From Dehalococcoidales bacterium (GTDB taxonomy: Bacteria > Chloroflexota > Dehalococcoidia > Dehalococcoidales > UBA2162): DNA of 33,717 bases. Each line of letters begins with the position of its first letter. The first letter of the stretch is position 1. The notes beneath the pieces were generated by a model that saw only the letters and a program-made list of their open reading frames with translations, was not told the origin of the DNA and ran no database searches. The stretch spans positions 1 to 33,717 of the forward strand of contig JAENIS010000003.1 in assembly GCA_016844285.1 (NCBI GenBank). The letters are read 5' to 3'. Below are positions 23,073-33,184 of the stretch, piece after piece. The translations under genes and the position numbers were made by a program.

Positions 23073-24788
23073 CTAGCCACCCTCCTTTCGCACCGCTTCG
23101 GCAATATTGGCCGGGGTAAAGGGACGTCCATCATATTTCAGAATTCGGCCGCTAACATCCCGGCCTGTTTCGGCTTTGATGAGATAGGCGAGCTGGCCGG
23201 TAGCATTATTCTCAATAATGTAGCTGTTACGGGTACGGCCGAGAGTTTCCGCCACCGCTGTTGCCGGGAATGGCCATAGCTCATTCAGATGAAGCATATT
23301 GACGCTCTTCCCGTCCTTACGCATAATATCGACCGCTTCCTGAATGGCGCCATAGGTACTGCCCCAGCCGATAAGGGTGGTAGTAGCATCCCCGGGGCCA
23401 TATACCGGTAGCGTGTTGATTTCCTGTTTGAGGCTAATGAGCTTGCGTAGTCTTTTTTGCATCTGAGCCGTTCTGGTCAGAGCATCCTCTATAGGATGTC
23501 CCTGCTCATCATGCTCGTCAGAATCGGCTACCACCAGGGCTTTCCCCTGTCCGGGAAAAGCTCGTGGCGAAATGCCCGAACCGGTTATCTTGTACCGCTG
23601 ATATTCCGATAGCTCACCACCTTCATCAGACCGGAGAAGACCACGCTCAATCGTCACCCGGGAGAGGTCAAAGACATCAACCGTGCTATAGGAACTGGCC
23701 AGATAGTGGTCGGTCAGAATGATGACCGGTAGCTGATACTTGTCAGCCAGGTTGAAGGCTTTGACCGTTGCCCAGAAGGCGTCTGCAACGGTAGCCGGAG
23801 CGAGGACAGCCCTGGGGAAATCACCCTGATGGGCATGGAGGACAAATTGAAGGTCGCCCTGCTCGGTACGGCTCGGCAGACCGATGGCTGGACCGGGACG
23901 TTGTCCCTCCACGATGACGATGGGCGTCTCGGTCATCGCCGCCAGTCCTAAGCCTTCGACCATCAGGCAAAAACCACTGCCCGATGTCGCCGTCATTGCT
24001 CGGACGCCGGCATAAGCCGCCCCGATAACCATGTTGATGGCGGCTATCTCGTCCTCGGCAGGCACCATTACCATACCGTAGTCCTTTGATTTGGCCGCCA
24101 GATACTCGATAATGGAGGTGGTCGGCGTCATCGGATAGGCCGCCACGAATTTGCAGCCGGCCGCAATCGCCCCCAGAGCTATGGCCTCGTTGCCGTTGAT
24201 GAGCATTCTTTTTACCGTGGCGAGCGGTTTAAAGTGGCGACTGAAAGCATTGCTAAATTCGGCCTGGACGTGCTCATAGCCTGCCCTGGCAGCCCGGATG
24301 TTGCTTTCGGCAACCTGGCCGCTGCCAAAATGGTCGGTCAGGACACTTGCCACCAATTCAAAGTCATAATCGACCAGGGCAAGGGCGGCGCCGAGAGCGA
24401 TGGTGTTGGTCATCAGTTTATTACCCGCTTTTTCCTCAGCCAACCTTTCCAGAGGGACATTAAGGAAACGGCGATTGCCGGCAACGTCTTTTATTTTCTC
24501 ACCATCAAAAATGACCACGCCGCCGGGGGCTAATTCTCCCTGGTGCAAATCGATGCTTTCCTTATTCAGTACCACTAGGATATCCAGCGATTCGGTAATA
24601 GCGGCGACTCTGGTGTCACTCACTCTGACACGGAAGAAATTGTGACCACCCCTTATCCTTGATTCATAGTCCTGGTCAGCGAAGACGTGGTATCCACCTC
24701 GGGCGAAGACCTTGGCCAGCAAAAAACCGAGTGATTGCACCCCTTGCCCGGCTTCACCGCCAACCATAAAGTTGATTCCAAGCGACAT
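23073..24788 (-). CDS. korA: 2-oxoacid:acceptor oxidoreductase, fused gamma-alpha subunit (KorA-like)
   Basis: A 571-residue subunit with an N-terminal gamma domain (VGGEAGQGVQSLGFLLAKVF, YESRIRGGHN) fused to the alpha domain, which starts near residue 195 with NGNEAIALGAIAAGCKFVAAYPMTPTTS. The fused form is typical of KorA of anaerobic bacteria and archaea. The region ATSGSGFCLMVEGLGLA is the CoA/2-oxoacid part. No ferredoxin-domain delta subunit is adjacent. GGAGG precedes ATG 24788. It is in the operon with korB and probably downstream of acs, cupredoxin and a small membrane protein. Confidence 0.93.
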   Translation of the reverse strand: MSLGINFMVGGEAGQGVQSLGFLLAKVFARGGYHVFADQDYESRIRGGHNFFRVRVSDTRVAAITESLDILVVLNKESIDLHQGELAPGGVVIFDGEKIKDVAGNRRFLNVPLERLAEEKAGNKLMTNTIALGAALALVDYDFELVASVLTDHFGSGQVAESNIRAARAGYEHVQAEFSNAFSRHFKPLATVKRMLINGNEAIALGAIAAGCKFVAAYPMTPTTSIIEYLAAKSKDYGMVMVPAEDEIAAINMVIGAAYAGVRAMTATSGSGFCLMVEGLGLAAMTETPIVIVEGQRPGPAIGLPSRTEQGDLQFVLHAHQGDFPRAVLAPATVADAFWATVKAFNLADKYQLPVIILTDHYLASSYSTVDVFDLSRVTIERGLLRSDEGGELSEYQRYKITGSGISPRAFPGQGKALVVADSDEHDEQGHPIEDALTRTAQMQKRLRKLISLKQEINTLPVYGPGDATTTLIGWGSTYGAIQEAVDIMRKDGKSVNMLHLNELWPFPATAVAETLGRTRNSYIIENNATGQLAYLIKAETGRDVSGRILKYDGRPFTPANIAEAVRKEGG

Positions 24789-24819
24789 TGGTTACCTCCG
24801 TACTCTGGCTAAAGAGTGT

Positions 24820-25062
24820 TCAGTTGGGCCAACCGAGAAATATCATGACCATGATAGCGTGTATCATCACTGAAGGCCAGAATATTTTCCATAGCAAGCA
24901 ATGGTATTTATAGAAGCTCCGATACGTCTGGTATTTCATCAGCCATTTACCTATTTTGGCTCCGGCAAGGCAGCGGCAGGAGAGAAATATCATTAGCCCG
25001 GTCACCAGGTTGATAACGCCCAGAATAATAATCAGTCTGGTTACTAGCAATAAACTAGGCAT
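24820..25062 (-). CDS. Small membrane protein of unknown function
   Basis: An 80-residue protein starting MPSLLLVTRL. Two hydrophobic helices (LIIILGVINLVTGLMIFLS and FWPSVMIHAIMVMIFLG) flank a basic, Tyr/His/Cys-containing segment (RSFYKYHCLLWK). ATG 25062 is favoured over the longer frame from 25095 because GGAGGTGA lies eight bases before it and the 11 extra residues do not look like a signal. I do not recognise the family. The neighbours are an amicyanin-like cupredoxin and korA, so a membrane redox or ferredoxin-linked role is possible but unproven. Confidence 0.65.
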   Translation of the reverse strand: MPSLLLVTRLIIILGVINLVTGLMIFLSCRCLAGAKIGKWLMKYQTYRSFYKYHCLLWKIFWPSVMIHAIMVMIFLGWPN

Positions 25063-25103
25063 AGCTATTTCACCTCCATTGACCAGTAGTCCCAAAACAT
25101 GTT

Positions 25104-25658
25104 TTACTGCACAACAACTTTTCCCGTCATTGATGGATGGGGGGTGCAGTGGTATTCGAAGGTACCGCTCTGCCTGAAGGTATAGCTAAAGGAAGCACCA
25201 CGAGACAATGCCCCACTCTCAAACAGGTTACCCTGAGCGGTTACCGTGTGAGATGTTGAGTCGTCGTTACGCCAGGTGACGGTAGTACCCACACTAACTG
25301 TAATCGTGGCCGGGAGAAAGGCGAAGCTATCAATAACGATTTGGGCACCAGGGGATGTTTCCGGTGGTGCCGGCGTCGGTACCGGTGTGGGCGTAGGTGT
25401 GGGTGTAGGAGTTGGTGTAGGAGTTGGTGTGGGTGCAGGTATGGGTGCAGGTATGGGTGCTGGTGCAGGTACTGGCACTGGTACTGGCGTGGGTGTGGGA
25501 GTCGGCGCCGGCGCTGGCGTTGGTATGGGTATAGGTGTTGGTGTTTGAGCCTTCGCTTGGCAGGATAAACTAAACCCGGTGACAAGTAACACTAAGACCA
25601 GTGTTAGCACCGCTAACCGGCTGCTAGACTTACTGCCGGCGACAAAATACTTCTTCAT
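25104..25658 (-). CDS. Exported amicyanin-like cupredoxin with Pro/Thr-rich linker
   Basis: A 184-residue protein. An N-terminal signal (MKKYF...LVLVLLVTGFSLSC) ends at Cys33, a possible lipoprotein cysteine though the lipobox (SLS-C) is weak. A PTPTP/PVPAP linker covers about residues 39-100. The C-terminal type 1 copper domain has ligand H137 (SHTVT) and C171-x2-H174-x2-M177, the amicyanin spacing. It would be an exported electron carrier tethered by the linker. AGGAG precedes ATG 25658. It is 58 bp downstream of acs on the same strand. Confidence 0.88.
   Translation of the reverse strand: MKKYFVAGSKSSSRLAVLTLVLVLLVTGFSLSCQAKAQTPTPIPIPTPAPAPTPTPTPVPVPVPAPAPIPAPIPAPTPTPTPTPTPTPTPTPVPTPAPPETSPGAQIVIDSFAFLPATITVSVGTTVTWRNDDSTSHTVTAQGNLFESGALSRGASFSYTFRQSGTFEYHCTPHPSMTGKVVVQ
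25371..25548. repeat. Tandem repeat encoding the Pro/Thr linker
   Basis: Degenerate hexanucleotide repeats of the type GGTGTx/GGTGCx (plus strand) run for about 180 bp; on the coding minus strand they encode the (PTP/PAP)n linker of the cupredoxin. Such tracts expand and contract by slippage in steps that keep the frame. Confidence 0.8.
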
Positions 25659-25716
25659 TGTTTCTTCTCCTCATGTAGCGGGCATACTCCCTGATATTAC
25701 CGGGGGCTGCTTACCC

Positions 25717-27642
<1,926 letters not shown>

Positions 27643-27706
27643 GCACGTCCTCCTTGTTAAGCAGCCTCTTTCACGCTATTTATCATGGGTCTTTCCCTCA
27701 CACCTG

Positions 27707-27736
27707 ATAATATCCCAAGAACAGAAGCAGTGTCAA
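27707..27736 (-). promoter_or_regulatory. Promoter of acsA
   Basis: On the minus strand TTGACA (27731-27736), an 18-bp spacer and TATTAT (27707-27712). The start near 27700 leaves a leader of about 58 bases ending in an AAGGAGG ribosome-binding site. Confidence 0.65.
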
Positions 27737-27748
27737 AGTATGAGGTTG

Positions 27749-27766
27749 TTTAGTAACCTATCCCCC
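27749..27766. repeat. Partial copy of the TTTARTAACCTATCCCCC element
   Basis: TTTAGTAACCTATCCCCC matches the left ends of the elements at 19370 and 22123 (one or two mismatches). No right end is found, so this is a truncated or solo copy. Confidence 0.6.
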
Positions 27767-27811
27767 GGCTCGATACTAGTCTGTTATGATTGACGACTAA
27801 TTTTCGTTCTG

Positions 27812-28096
27812 CTACTCCTTCTGGTCTTTATTGTCTTGTTCTTGGAGTTGCAGGAAATGAGCTAATTTCCGCTTTAGTTGATTTTTCCTCATAAACTTGC
27901 TCAACCGAATTTCCGGTAGAGCATCTTTAAACACATGCGTATCTATAGAGTGGGCCGTAATTCTCTCTTTGAACATCTGCTGCATCGAGGTAGCAAAAGG
28001 TTCGGGTTCCACAGGGACCTGCGGCAGTTGATACATTACTATAGCTACTAATGATTGCGATTTGCGTTGCGGTTGTTTACTTGCCGACTGCTTCAT
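27812..28096 (-). CDS. Hypothetical small basic protein
   Basis: A 94-residue, Gln/Lys-rich protein with no recognisable domain or membrane segment. AGAGGA sits five bases before ATG 28096, which supports translation. The C-terminal half (RLSKFMRKNQLKRKLAHFLQLQEQDNKD) looks helical and charged, possibly a coiled coil or nucleic-acid contact. It is alone on this strand between acsA and the CHASE4 kinase; I cannot assign a function. Confidence 0.45.
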   Translation of the reverse strand: MKQSASKQPQRKSQSLVAIVMYQLPQVPVEPEPFATSMQQMFKERITAHSIDTHVFKDALPEIRLSKFMRKNQLKRKLAHFLQLQEQDNKDQKE

Positions 28097-28436
28097 TGTT
28101 TTCCTCTAAAGTATTAAAGCAAAAAGGGGTACGAATTTGGCTCGACGGCTATTTTCGTTTCCCAAGTGCGGCAAGTTGCTGATTCCATCTGGTGTGAGTA
28201 TGAGACTTGCGGTGGCGTAGTAACCAGGCTTCCTTATTTCATCGAAGAGGTCTATAATTTAGAAGAGACTTCATTCGGCGCCTGGCCCCCGCTCACCGAA
28301 TGACTTTGAGAAGTTAGCTCTTATTCAGGAGAATAGTGGATTACCACGCTAGACTCTCTAACTCTTACCGTCTAATCACAGGGATGCAATCCCTTATAGC
28401 TCGAATAGGTGCTATTATTTATCAGGGGATAAATGT
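28097..28436. other. 340-bp intergenic region upstream of the CHASE4 kinase
   Basis: No gene is visible. It contains an inverted repeat TCATTCGG/CCGAATGA (28271-28278 and 28296-28303, 17-base loop) and GGGAT-GCA-ATCCC (28381 region). A TATTAT at 28413-28418 could be a -10 for the kinase gene, with no convincing -35. Confidence 0.5.
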
Positions 28437-30635
28437 ATGTCACTACAAAGCAAAGCGATACTAATCATTTGTGTCGCCCTGATAGCCGTAGTGACCGCGA
28501 TATATACTACTTCACGGCTCATCCTGGTGGGTGGTCTCTTACGCATTGAGCGTTACGAAACTGAGAAGAGTACCCAACGTGTGCTGGGTATTTTGTCTGA
28601 AACCGTTTCAGAATTAGAAGCTACTAATGCCGACTGGGCGGTGTGGGATGATACCTACGCCTTTATTGAAAGTGCTAGTGATGAGTATATTCGGGTGAAT
28701 CTCGTTGATAGCAGTTTTATCCATAATAAGCTCAACCTGATGCTGTTTGTCAATTCCTCCGGGCGGGTCGTTTTCGGTAAGGGTTTTGACCTGGACAATG
28801 GGAAAGAAGTGCCACTATCGGCACAATTGCTCGATAACGCATCTCGTACCTACCTTTTAGGGAATGGCTCGGACGCAAAGAGCGATATTTCAGGAATTGT
28901 GCTTCTTAATGAAGGCCCAATGATGATTGCCTCGCAGCCAATCTTGAAGAGTGATTCCACCGGACCATCCCGCGGTATGCTTATCTTTGGGCACTACCTC
29001 GATTCTACGGAACTAAGTCATCTTGCTCAATTAACGCTTTCTAATATTACTCTCGTTCGTACCGATGATGTGTTAGATTCTGACCTTCAGGAAGCACGGC
29101 ACTCTTTGTCCGCAGGAACGCCAATTTTTGTTCAGACGCTGAGCACACAGGAGATAGCGGGATACACGTTGCTTAATGACATCCGTGGAAACCCCATTCT
29201 CATATTAAAAGTCGTTATACCTAGAGATGCCTACCTGCTAGGTCAAACCGCCATTGCTTATCACATACTGGCGATATTGGTTATTGCACTGGTGGCTGGT
29301 GCGGTGGCCAGCTTAATTGTGCAAAAGCAAATTATCTCGCGGTTTGCCATTATTGTGGATAGTCTCAAAAGAATTACGACAATCGATGATACCGAAGTGC
29401 ACCTACCTGTTTCAGGACATGATGAGATGTCGTTAATAAGCGTAAGTATCAATGGAATGCTCGCGGCGTTACGTAAGTCCGCCGTTGAGTTGCGTAAGCG
29501 TGAAGAGCGCTACCGCTTGCTTGCCGAGAACGCATCTGATGTCATTTGGACGGCAGATATTGATACACCTAACCGGTTAACCTACATTAGTCCCTCGGTA
29601 ACACACCTGTTGGGTTTTAGCATTGAGGAAGCTATGGCCAGGAAGATGGAGGAAGCATTTACTCCGGACTCGGTTGAAATTATCTCGAAGAATCTAACCG
29701 AAGAGATGGCTATGGGGTGGGGAGAACAGAATGACTTGCTCCGGTCGAAAACAATGGAACTTGAGATGTACCGTAAAGATGGTTCCATAGTTCCCGTTGA
29801 AATCCGGGTTAGTACCATCCGTAAAGCTGATGGACAACCTCACCAGATTCTGTCAGCAGCACGCGACATTACCGAGCGTAAGGAAGCCGCTGAAATCCTG
29901 CACCGGCTCTATCAAAAGGAAAGTGCGGCAAGACAAGAACTGCAGGCCGAAATAGCGAAGAGAATGGAATATACCAGAGCGTTGGTGCATGAGTTGAAAA
30001 CGCCGATTACTCCCATCATTGCGGCGACTGAGCTGCTGCTGGAACAAGTAAAAGAAACTCACCATGCCAGCCTATTGGGTAGCATTAGTCGTAGTGCCGC
30101 CAATCTGAATCGCACGATTGATGAACTCCTTGACCTGGCCAGGAGCGAACTGGATATCCTCCGCATCAATCCTGAGCCTATGGACCCCACCGTACTACTG
30201 GAAGAGATAGCCAATGAAATGATACTGGTAGGGTCGCGTAACCGACAGTCTGTAGCTCTCAAGATACCACCATCGCTCCCGATGGTTCAGGCTGATAGAG
30301 ACCGTATACGGCAGGTGATACTGAATCTATTTAACAATGCGTTTAAATTTACTCCGGCAGGGGGAGAGATTACCTTGAGCGCACAGCAAGATACTACTAA
30401 TCTGGTTGTATCCGTTAGCGATACGGGTCCTGGCTTAAGCAAGGCACAGCAGGAAGACCTGTTTAACCCGTATCATCGGGTTGAAGATGATAGACAGCGA
30501 CTCAGCGGACTAGGGTTGGGGCTAGTGCTGGCAAAGAGATTTGTGGAACTGCATGGAGGACAGATATGGGTGAGGAGCGAGAGAGGTAAAGGTAGTACCT
30601 TCAGCTTTTCACTGCCATTGGCAGTAGCTAAGTAG
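28437..30635 (+). CDS. Membrane histidine kinase with CHASE4, HAMP-like and PAS domains
   Basis: A 732-residue sensor kinase. An N-terminal helix (about 6-28) is followed by an extracellular CHASE4 domain with the signature [15 protein letters not shown], then a second helix near residues 277-296 ([19 protein letters not shown]), a HAMP-like segment, and a PAS domain from about [16 protein letters not shown] to the PAC region. HisKA carries H518 in [10 protein letters not shown]; HATPase_c has [18 protein letters not shown] and [11 protein letters not shown]. The ligand is unknown. The OmpR-type regulator starts 32 bp downstream, making an evident pair. Confidence 0.93.
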   Translation: MSLQSKAILIICVALIAVVTAIYTTSRLILVGGLLRIERYETEKSTQRVLGILSETVSELEATNADWAVWDDTYAFIESASDEYIRVNLVDSSFIHNKLNLMLFVNSSGRVVFGKGFDLDNGKEVPLSAQLLDNASRTYLLGNGSDAKSDISGIVLLNEGPMMIASQPILKSDSTGPSRGMLIFGHYLDSTELSHLAQLTLSNITLVRTDDVLDSDLQEARHSLSAGTPIFVQTLSTQEIAGYTLLNDIRGNPILILKVVIPRDAYLLGQTAIAYHILAILVIALVAGAVASLIVQKQIISRFAIIVDSLKRITTIDDTEVHLPVSGHDEMSLISVSINGMLAALRKSAVELRKREERYRLLAENASDVIWTADIDTPNRLTYISPSVTHLLGFSIEEAMARKMEEAFTPDSVEIISKNLTEEMAMGWGEQNDLLRSKTMELEMYRKDGSIVPVEIRVSTIRKADGQPHQILSAARDITERKEAAEILHRLYQKESAARQELQAEIAKRMEYTRALVHELKTPITPIIAATELLLEQVKETHHASLLGSISRSAANLNRTIDELLDLARSELDILRINPEPMDPTVLLEEIANEMILVGSRNRQSVALKIPPSLPMVQADRDRIRQVILNLFNNAFKFTPAGGEITLSAQQDTTNLVVSVSDTGPGLSKAQQEDLFNPYHRVEDDRQRLSGLGLGLVLAKRFVELHGGQIWVRSERGKGSTFSFSLPLAVAK

Positions 30636-30667
30636 CAAAATGCAGAAATCAAGCCGGGAGAAAAGTC

Positions 30668-31351
30668 GTGAAAATTCTCATTATTGAGGACGAGCCGGAG
30701 ATTGTCGAGGTACTCACCGTGGCGTTTGAAATACGCTGGCCCGATGTCAAATCGGTCTATACCCATATGGGAGAGAAGGGGGTAGCACTGGTTGAAAGTG
30801 AGAATCCTGACATTGTCATTCTTGACCTGGGGCTTCCTGATATTTCAGGTTTTGACGTTTTGAAGCAGATTCGCACGTTTTCTGATGTTCCCATCATCAT
30901 TCTGACCGTAAGAGGAGAGGAGTCTGACGTGGTGAAGGGCTTGGAATGGGGAGCAGATGACTATATGACTAAACCTTTCCGGCAGCTGGAGCTTATGTCA
31001 CGCGTGCAGGCTTTAACCCGCAGAACTGGCTCTTCAATTAAAGAACAACCTTTAACTTATGGACGGTTGAGCTTTGACCCTGCCACAAGACAGCTGCTTT
31101 ATGGCCAAATCAAGATAATTATTACCCAAACTGAGGCTTCTATTCTCGGGTGTCTCATTAAGAAAGCGGGACAAATAGCGGCATACTCAGAGCTTGCCGA
31201 AACGGTGTGGGGTAGCGATTATCCGGATTCCGTCAATAGTCTCAGGGTTTATATCCGGCGTCTGAGACAGAAAATTGAAAAAGACCCTGATAATCCTCAA
31301 GTTATCCTGACTAGGTCTGGCGTGGGATACTTCTTGGTAAAAGAAGGCTAG
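30668..31351 (+). CDS. OmpR/PhoB-family response regulator
   Basis: A 227-residue regulator with a receiver (acidic IIEDEPE, phospho-acceptor D53 in IVILDLGLPDISG, ILTV, Lys in YMTKPF) and a C-terminal winged helix (LTYGRLSFDP...TQTEASILGCL...VNSLRVYIRRLRQKIE..RSGVGYFLV). Start GTG 30668 is preceded by GGGAG. OmpR-family proteins bind tandem 11-bp direct repeats; such an array lies 340 bp downstream in the sipW promoter, so control of the sipW/tasA-like genes by this protein is inferred. Its kinase is the gene before it. Confidence 0.94.
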   Translation: MKILIIEDEPEIVEVLTVAFEIRWPDVKSVYTHMGEKGVALVESENPDIVILDLGLPDISGFDVLKQIRTFSDVPIIILTVRGEESDVVKGLEWGADDYMTKPFRQLELMSRVQALTRRTGSSIKEQPLTYGRLSFDPATRQLLYGQIKIIITQTEASILGCLIKKAGQIAAYSELAETVWGSDYPDSVNSLRVYIRRLRQKIEKDPDNPQVILTRSGVGYFLVKEG

Positions 31352-31690
31352 TGTCCTGTCTGGTTAATTAGCCAATGACCGCTTCAGCACACATTACCAC
31401 TTGCGGATGACCTCAATCCCTTAACCCCACCGTCATTCCAGCGCAGGCTGGAATCCAGGGGTAGGGTAGTATCTGGATTCTGGCCTTCGCCAGAATGACA
31501 TGCTTCTATTTGAATAGCGTCACCCATGTCCTGAGTCCATTCTATAATGAGACTATCACTAGCTCCCCCTTCCCGGTGGGAAGGGGGTCAGAGGGATGGG
31601 CATCCGACTGAATCTTGCCGGTGAGTCAGAATATTCCCCTATTTTCACGGAGCAGCAATAACCACACCTGGCGTGACTCTAGCTTTTCAC
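31352..31690. other. Intergenic region with repeats before the sipW promoter
   Basis: No gene is visible. It contains an inverted-repeat unit and a CCCCCTTCCC-GGTG-GGAAGGGGG palindrome near 31565-31587. The sipW regulatory array starts at 31695. Confidence 0.5.
31432..31500. mobile_element. 69-bp REP/MITE-like inverted-repeat unit
   Basis: The ends GTCATTCCAGC and GCCAGAATGAC are nearly complementary; internal CCAGC-GCAG-GCTGG and GGCCTTCGCC hairpins and CCAGG/CTGG pairing complete the fold. The design (TCATT...AATGA ends, short hairpins) resembles the 20548-20644 element. Non-coding. Confidence 0.65.
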
Positions 31691-31694
31691 AAAT

Positions 31695-31769
31695 TGTTAT
31701 ATCACCTTAATCGTACTGTAATACTATTGTAATTTTTCTGGCCCAAATTTAATCACGCTGTAATTGCGG
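31695..31769 (+). promoter_or_regulatory. Array of 11-bp direct repeats (OmpR/PhoB-type operator)
   Basis: Hexamers related to TGTAAT recur with an 11-bp period: TGTTAT 31695, CTTAAT 31706, TGTAAT 31717, TGTAAT 31728, then a second phased pair TTTAAT 31748 and TGTAAT 31759. The last pair replaces the -35 and ends just upstream of the -10 TATACT, as in PhoB-activated promoters. Confidence 0.65.
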
Positions 31770-31774
31770 TGGCG

Positions 31775-31780
31775 TATACT
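31775..31780 (+). promoter_or_regulatory. -10 element of the sipW promoter
   Basis: TATACT, one mismatch from consensus, lies 10 bases after the last TGTAAT. No -35 match is visible 17 bp upstream, consistent with activator dependence. The start would be near 31787. Confidence 0.6.
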
Positions 31781-31793
31781 TAAATTGTAAAGC

Positions 31794-31829
31794 ATGAAAC
31801 CAGGTTTGAATAAGTGGCTAAGAAAATAA
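31794..31829 (+). other. Possible 11-residue leader peptide overlapping the sipW start
   Basis: ATG 31794 opens MKPGLNKWLRK and stops at 31829, overlapping the sipW GTG in another frame. It would be the first ATG on the mRNA. No clear Shine-Dalgarno precedes it, so translation is uncertain. Confidence 0.25.
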
Positions 31830-32479
31830 AATTTCTTGGTTGGGTGATTACCTCAGTACTGATTCTGTTTATTGCTGGTCTGGGTTTCATCTATCTTACA
31901 CCAGGCTATAGCCTTAAGCTGGTCAGAAGCGGGAGTATGACTCCAGCCGTCAGAATGGGTGATGTCATCATTAACGGGCCGATAAATGGCAGTATCAAAC
32001 CAGGAATGATTGTTACTTACCAGCGTGGTGATGAGCTGATAACACACCGGGTGGTATCAGTTAATAACGGTAAACTCGTGATGCAAGGCGATGCGCTTGA
32101 GCACCCTGACCCATGGCTGGTAACCCTGTCTGATGTGAAGGGCACGTACCTGTTCAAGATACCATTTATCGGTTTTGCGCTTAATTTCATCCGGACGAAG
32201 CTTGGATGGTTCTTGGCGATTATTGTTCCAACCGTAGTGCTCGTTGGCTGGCTATGTCGGGACATATTGAAGGAGGCGTTCAGCGATGTAGAGAAAACTC
32301 CAAAGAATAATGAGGCTGATGCTCATCTCCGGAGTGTATTGAAGGAGACACGTAGCGAATCACGAAAGACCTCAGATAAAAACATCCGTGATGTATTGAT
32401 AAAGTCACTTAATGAAGCATATCAAGGTTCCATAGAGTCGGAGGTGAATCCTATTTCCAAACAGAAGAAGACGCGATAG
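31814..32479 (+). CDS. sipW: SipW-type (ER-like) signal peptidase I
   Basis: A 221-residue S26B signal peptidase. The N-terminal helix (WVITSVLILFIAGLGFIYL) is followed by catalytic S41 in VRSGSMTPAV and H78 in LITHRVVSV; the general base is His rather than the Lys of ordinary bacterial LepB, the mark of SipW/ER-type enzymes. GDALEHPDP is the third conserved box. A second helix (WFLAIIVPTVVLVGWLC) and a charged cytoplasmic tail of about 65 residues follow. GTG 31814 is chosen because the product begins MAKKIKF; its ribosome-binding site is weak. It should process the two TasA-like proteins downstream. Confidence 0.92.
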   Translation: MAKKIKFLGWVITSVLILFIAGLGFIYLTPGYSLKLVRSGSMTPAVRMGDVIINGPINGSIKPGMIVTYQRGDELITHRVVSVNNGKLVMQGDALEHPDPWLVTLSDVKGTYLFKIPFIGFALNFIRTKLGWFLAIIVPTVVLVGWLCRDILKEAFSDVEKTPKNNEADAHLRSVLKETRSESRKTSDKNIRDVLIKSLNEAYQGSIESEVNPISKQKKTR

Positions 32480-32515
32480 AAACAAACGCAGAAGGAAAAT
32501 AAAGGAGGAAAAAGG

Positions 32516-33097
32516 ATGAAAAAAATACTTGGTTTAGGAGTGGTTGCCCTACTGGTGATGGGGCTGGTTGGTGGTGGCACGTGGGCTTACTTCAACGATG
32601 TTGAGACCTCCAGTGGTAATATCTTGACGGCTGGAACGTTGAATCTTGGTCTGGCAAACAGTGCCAACGGGACCCAGACAGGTAGCTCTACCGGGACATG
32701 GACTACCCCCTCCGGCTGGAAGCCCGGCAATACCGCGAATGCCACTCTCTATGCTGCCAACACGGGCACTATAGACATGAGCACGGTCAATATCACTTTC
32801 GCATATAGCATAACTAATGGCACTCCAACTTCGGTTAGCAGCTGGAATGGAACGGCAAATACGGACAAGCTTGAAAAGATGATTAAGATAACCACGGCAA
32901 CGTGGGGTGGTGTTTCTGTCCCGGCATTGGTGAATCAAACACTGGAGGACTTGGCAACTTCAAATACCCTTCTCGGTTCCCTGGCTAATGGAATAGAAAA
33001 AGGACTCAACATCGTATGGACATTTGATACGACGGCGAGCAATGGATGCCAGGGTGATTCGGCGAACATTACCGCAACCCTTACCGGAATCCAGTAG
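32516..33097 (+). CDS. TasA/camelysin-like secreted matrix protein (SipW-dependent)
   Basis: A 193-residue exported protein. The signal MKKILGLG...LVGGGTWAYFND closely resembles the Bacillus TasA signal, with probable cleavage after GTWA, and is followed by the family element ETSSGNILTAGTLNL. The mature part is a beta-rich, Asn/Thr-rich domain of the TasA/CalY type. TasA forms biofilm fibres in Bacillus; here a fibrous matrix or surface role is inferred. AAAGGAGGAAAAAGG precedes ATG 32516. It lies 36 bp after sipW. Confidence 0.9.
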   Translation: MKKILGLGVVALLVMGLVGGGTWAYFNDVETSSGNILTAGTLNLGLANSANGTQTGSSTGTWTTPSGWKPGNTANATLYAANTGTIDMSTVNITFAYSITNGTPTSVSSWNGTANTDKLEKMIKITTATWGGVSVPALVNQTLEDLATSNTLLGSLANGIEKGLNIVWTFDTTASNGCQGDSANITATLTGIQ

Positions 33098-33121
33098 GAT
33101 ATGCCGAAATGCTGGTTGAAG

Positions 33122-33153
33122 GGAGGCTGAGGCCAATAGAAGCCTCAGCCTCC
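33122..33153 (+). terminator. Strong hairpin between the two TasA-like genes
   Basis: GGAGGCTGAGGC (33122-33133) pairs perfectly with GCCTCAGCCTCC (33142-33153) around an 8-base loop. No T-run follows, so it may be a partial terminator or an mRNA processing or stabilising stem rather than a full stop. Confidence 0.6.
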
Positions 33154-33184
33154 GGAGCACCAAAAAGGGAGCAGGGGTGTGGGG

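Noticed and set aside
25371..25548. Possible CRISPR array
   Set aside because: The repeat is a degenerate 6-bp tandem repeat without spacers; it encodes a linker. No CRISPR array is seen anywhere in the window.
25276..25568. Plus-strand frames rich in Gly-Val or Cys-Arg-Gly repeats
   Set aside because: They are antisense readings of the Pro/Thr linker repeat of the cupredoxin gene; the minus strand frame has the signal peptide and copper ligands.
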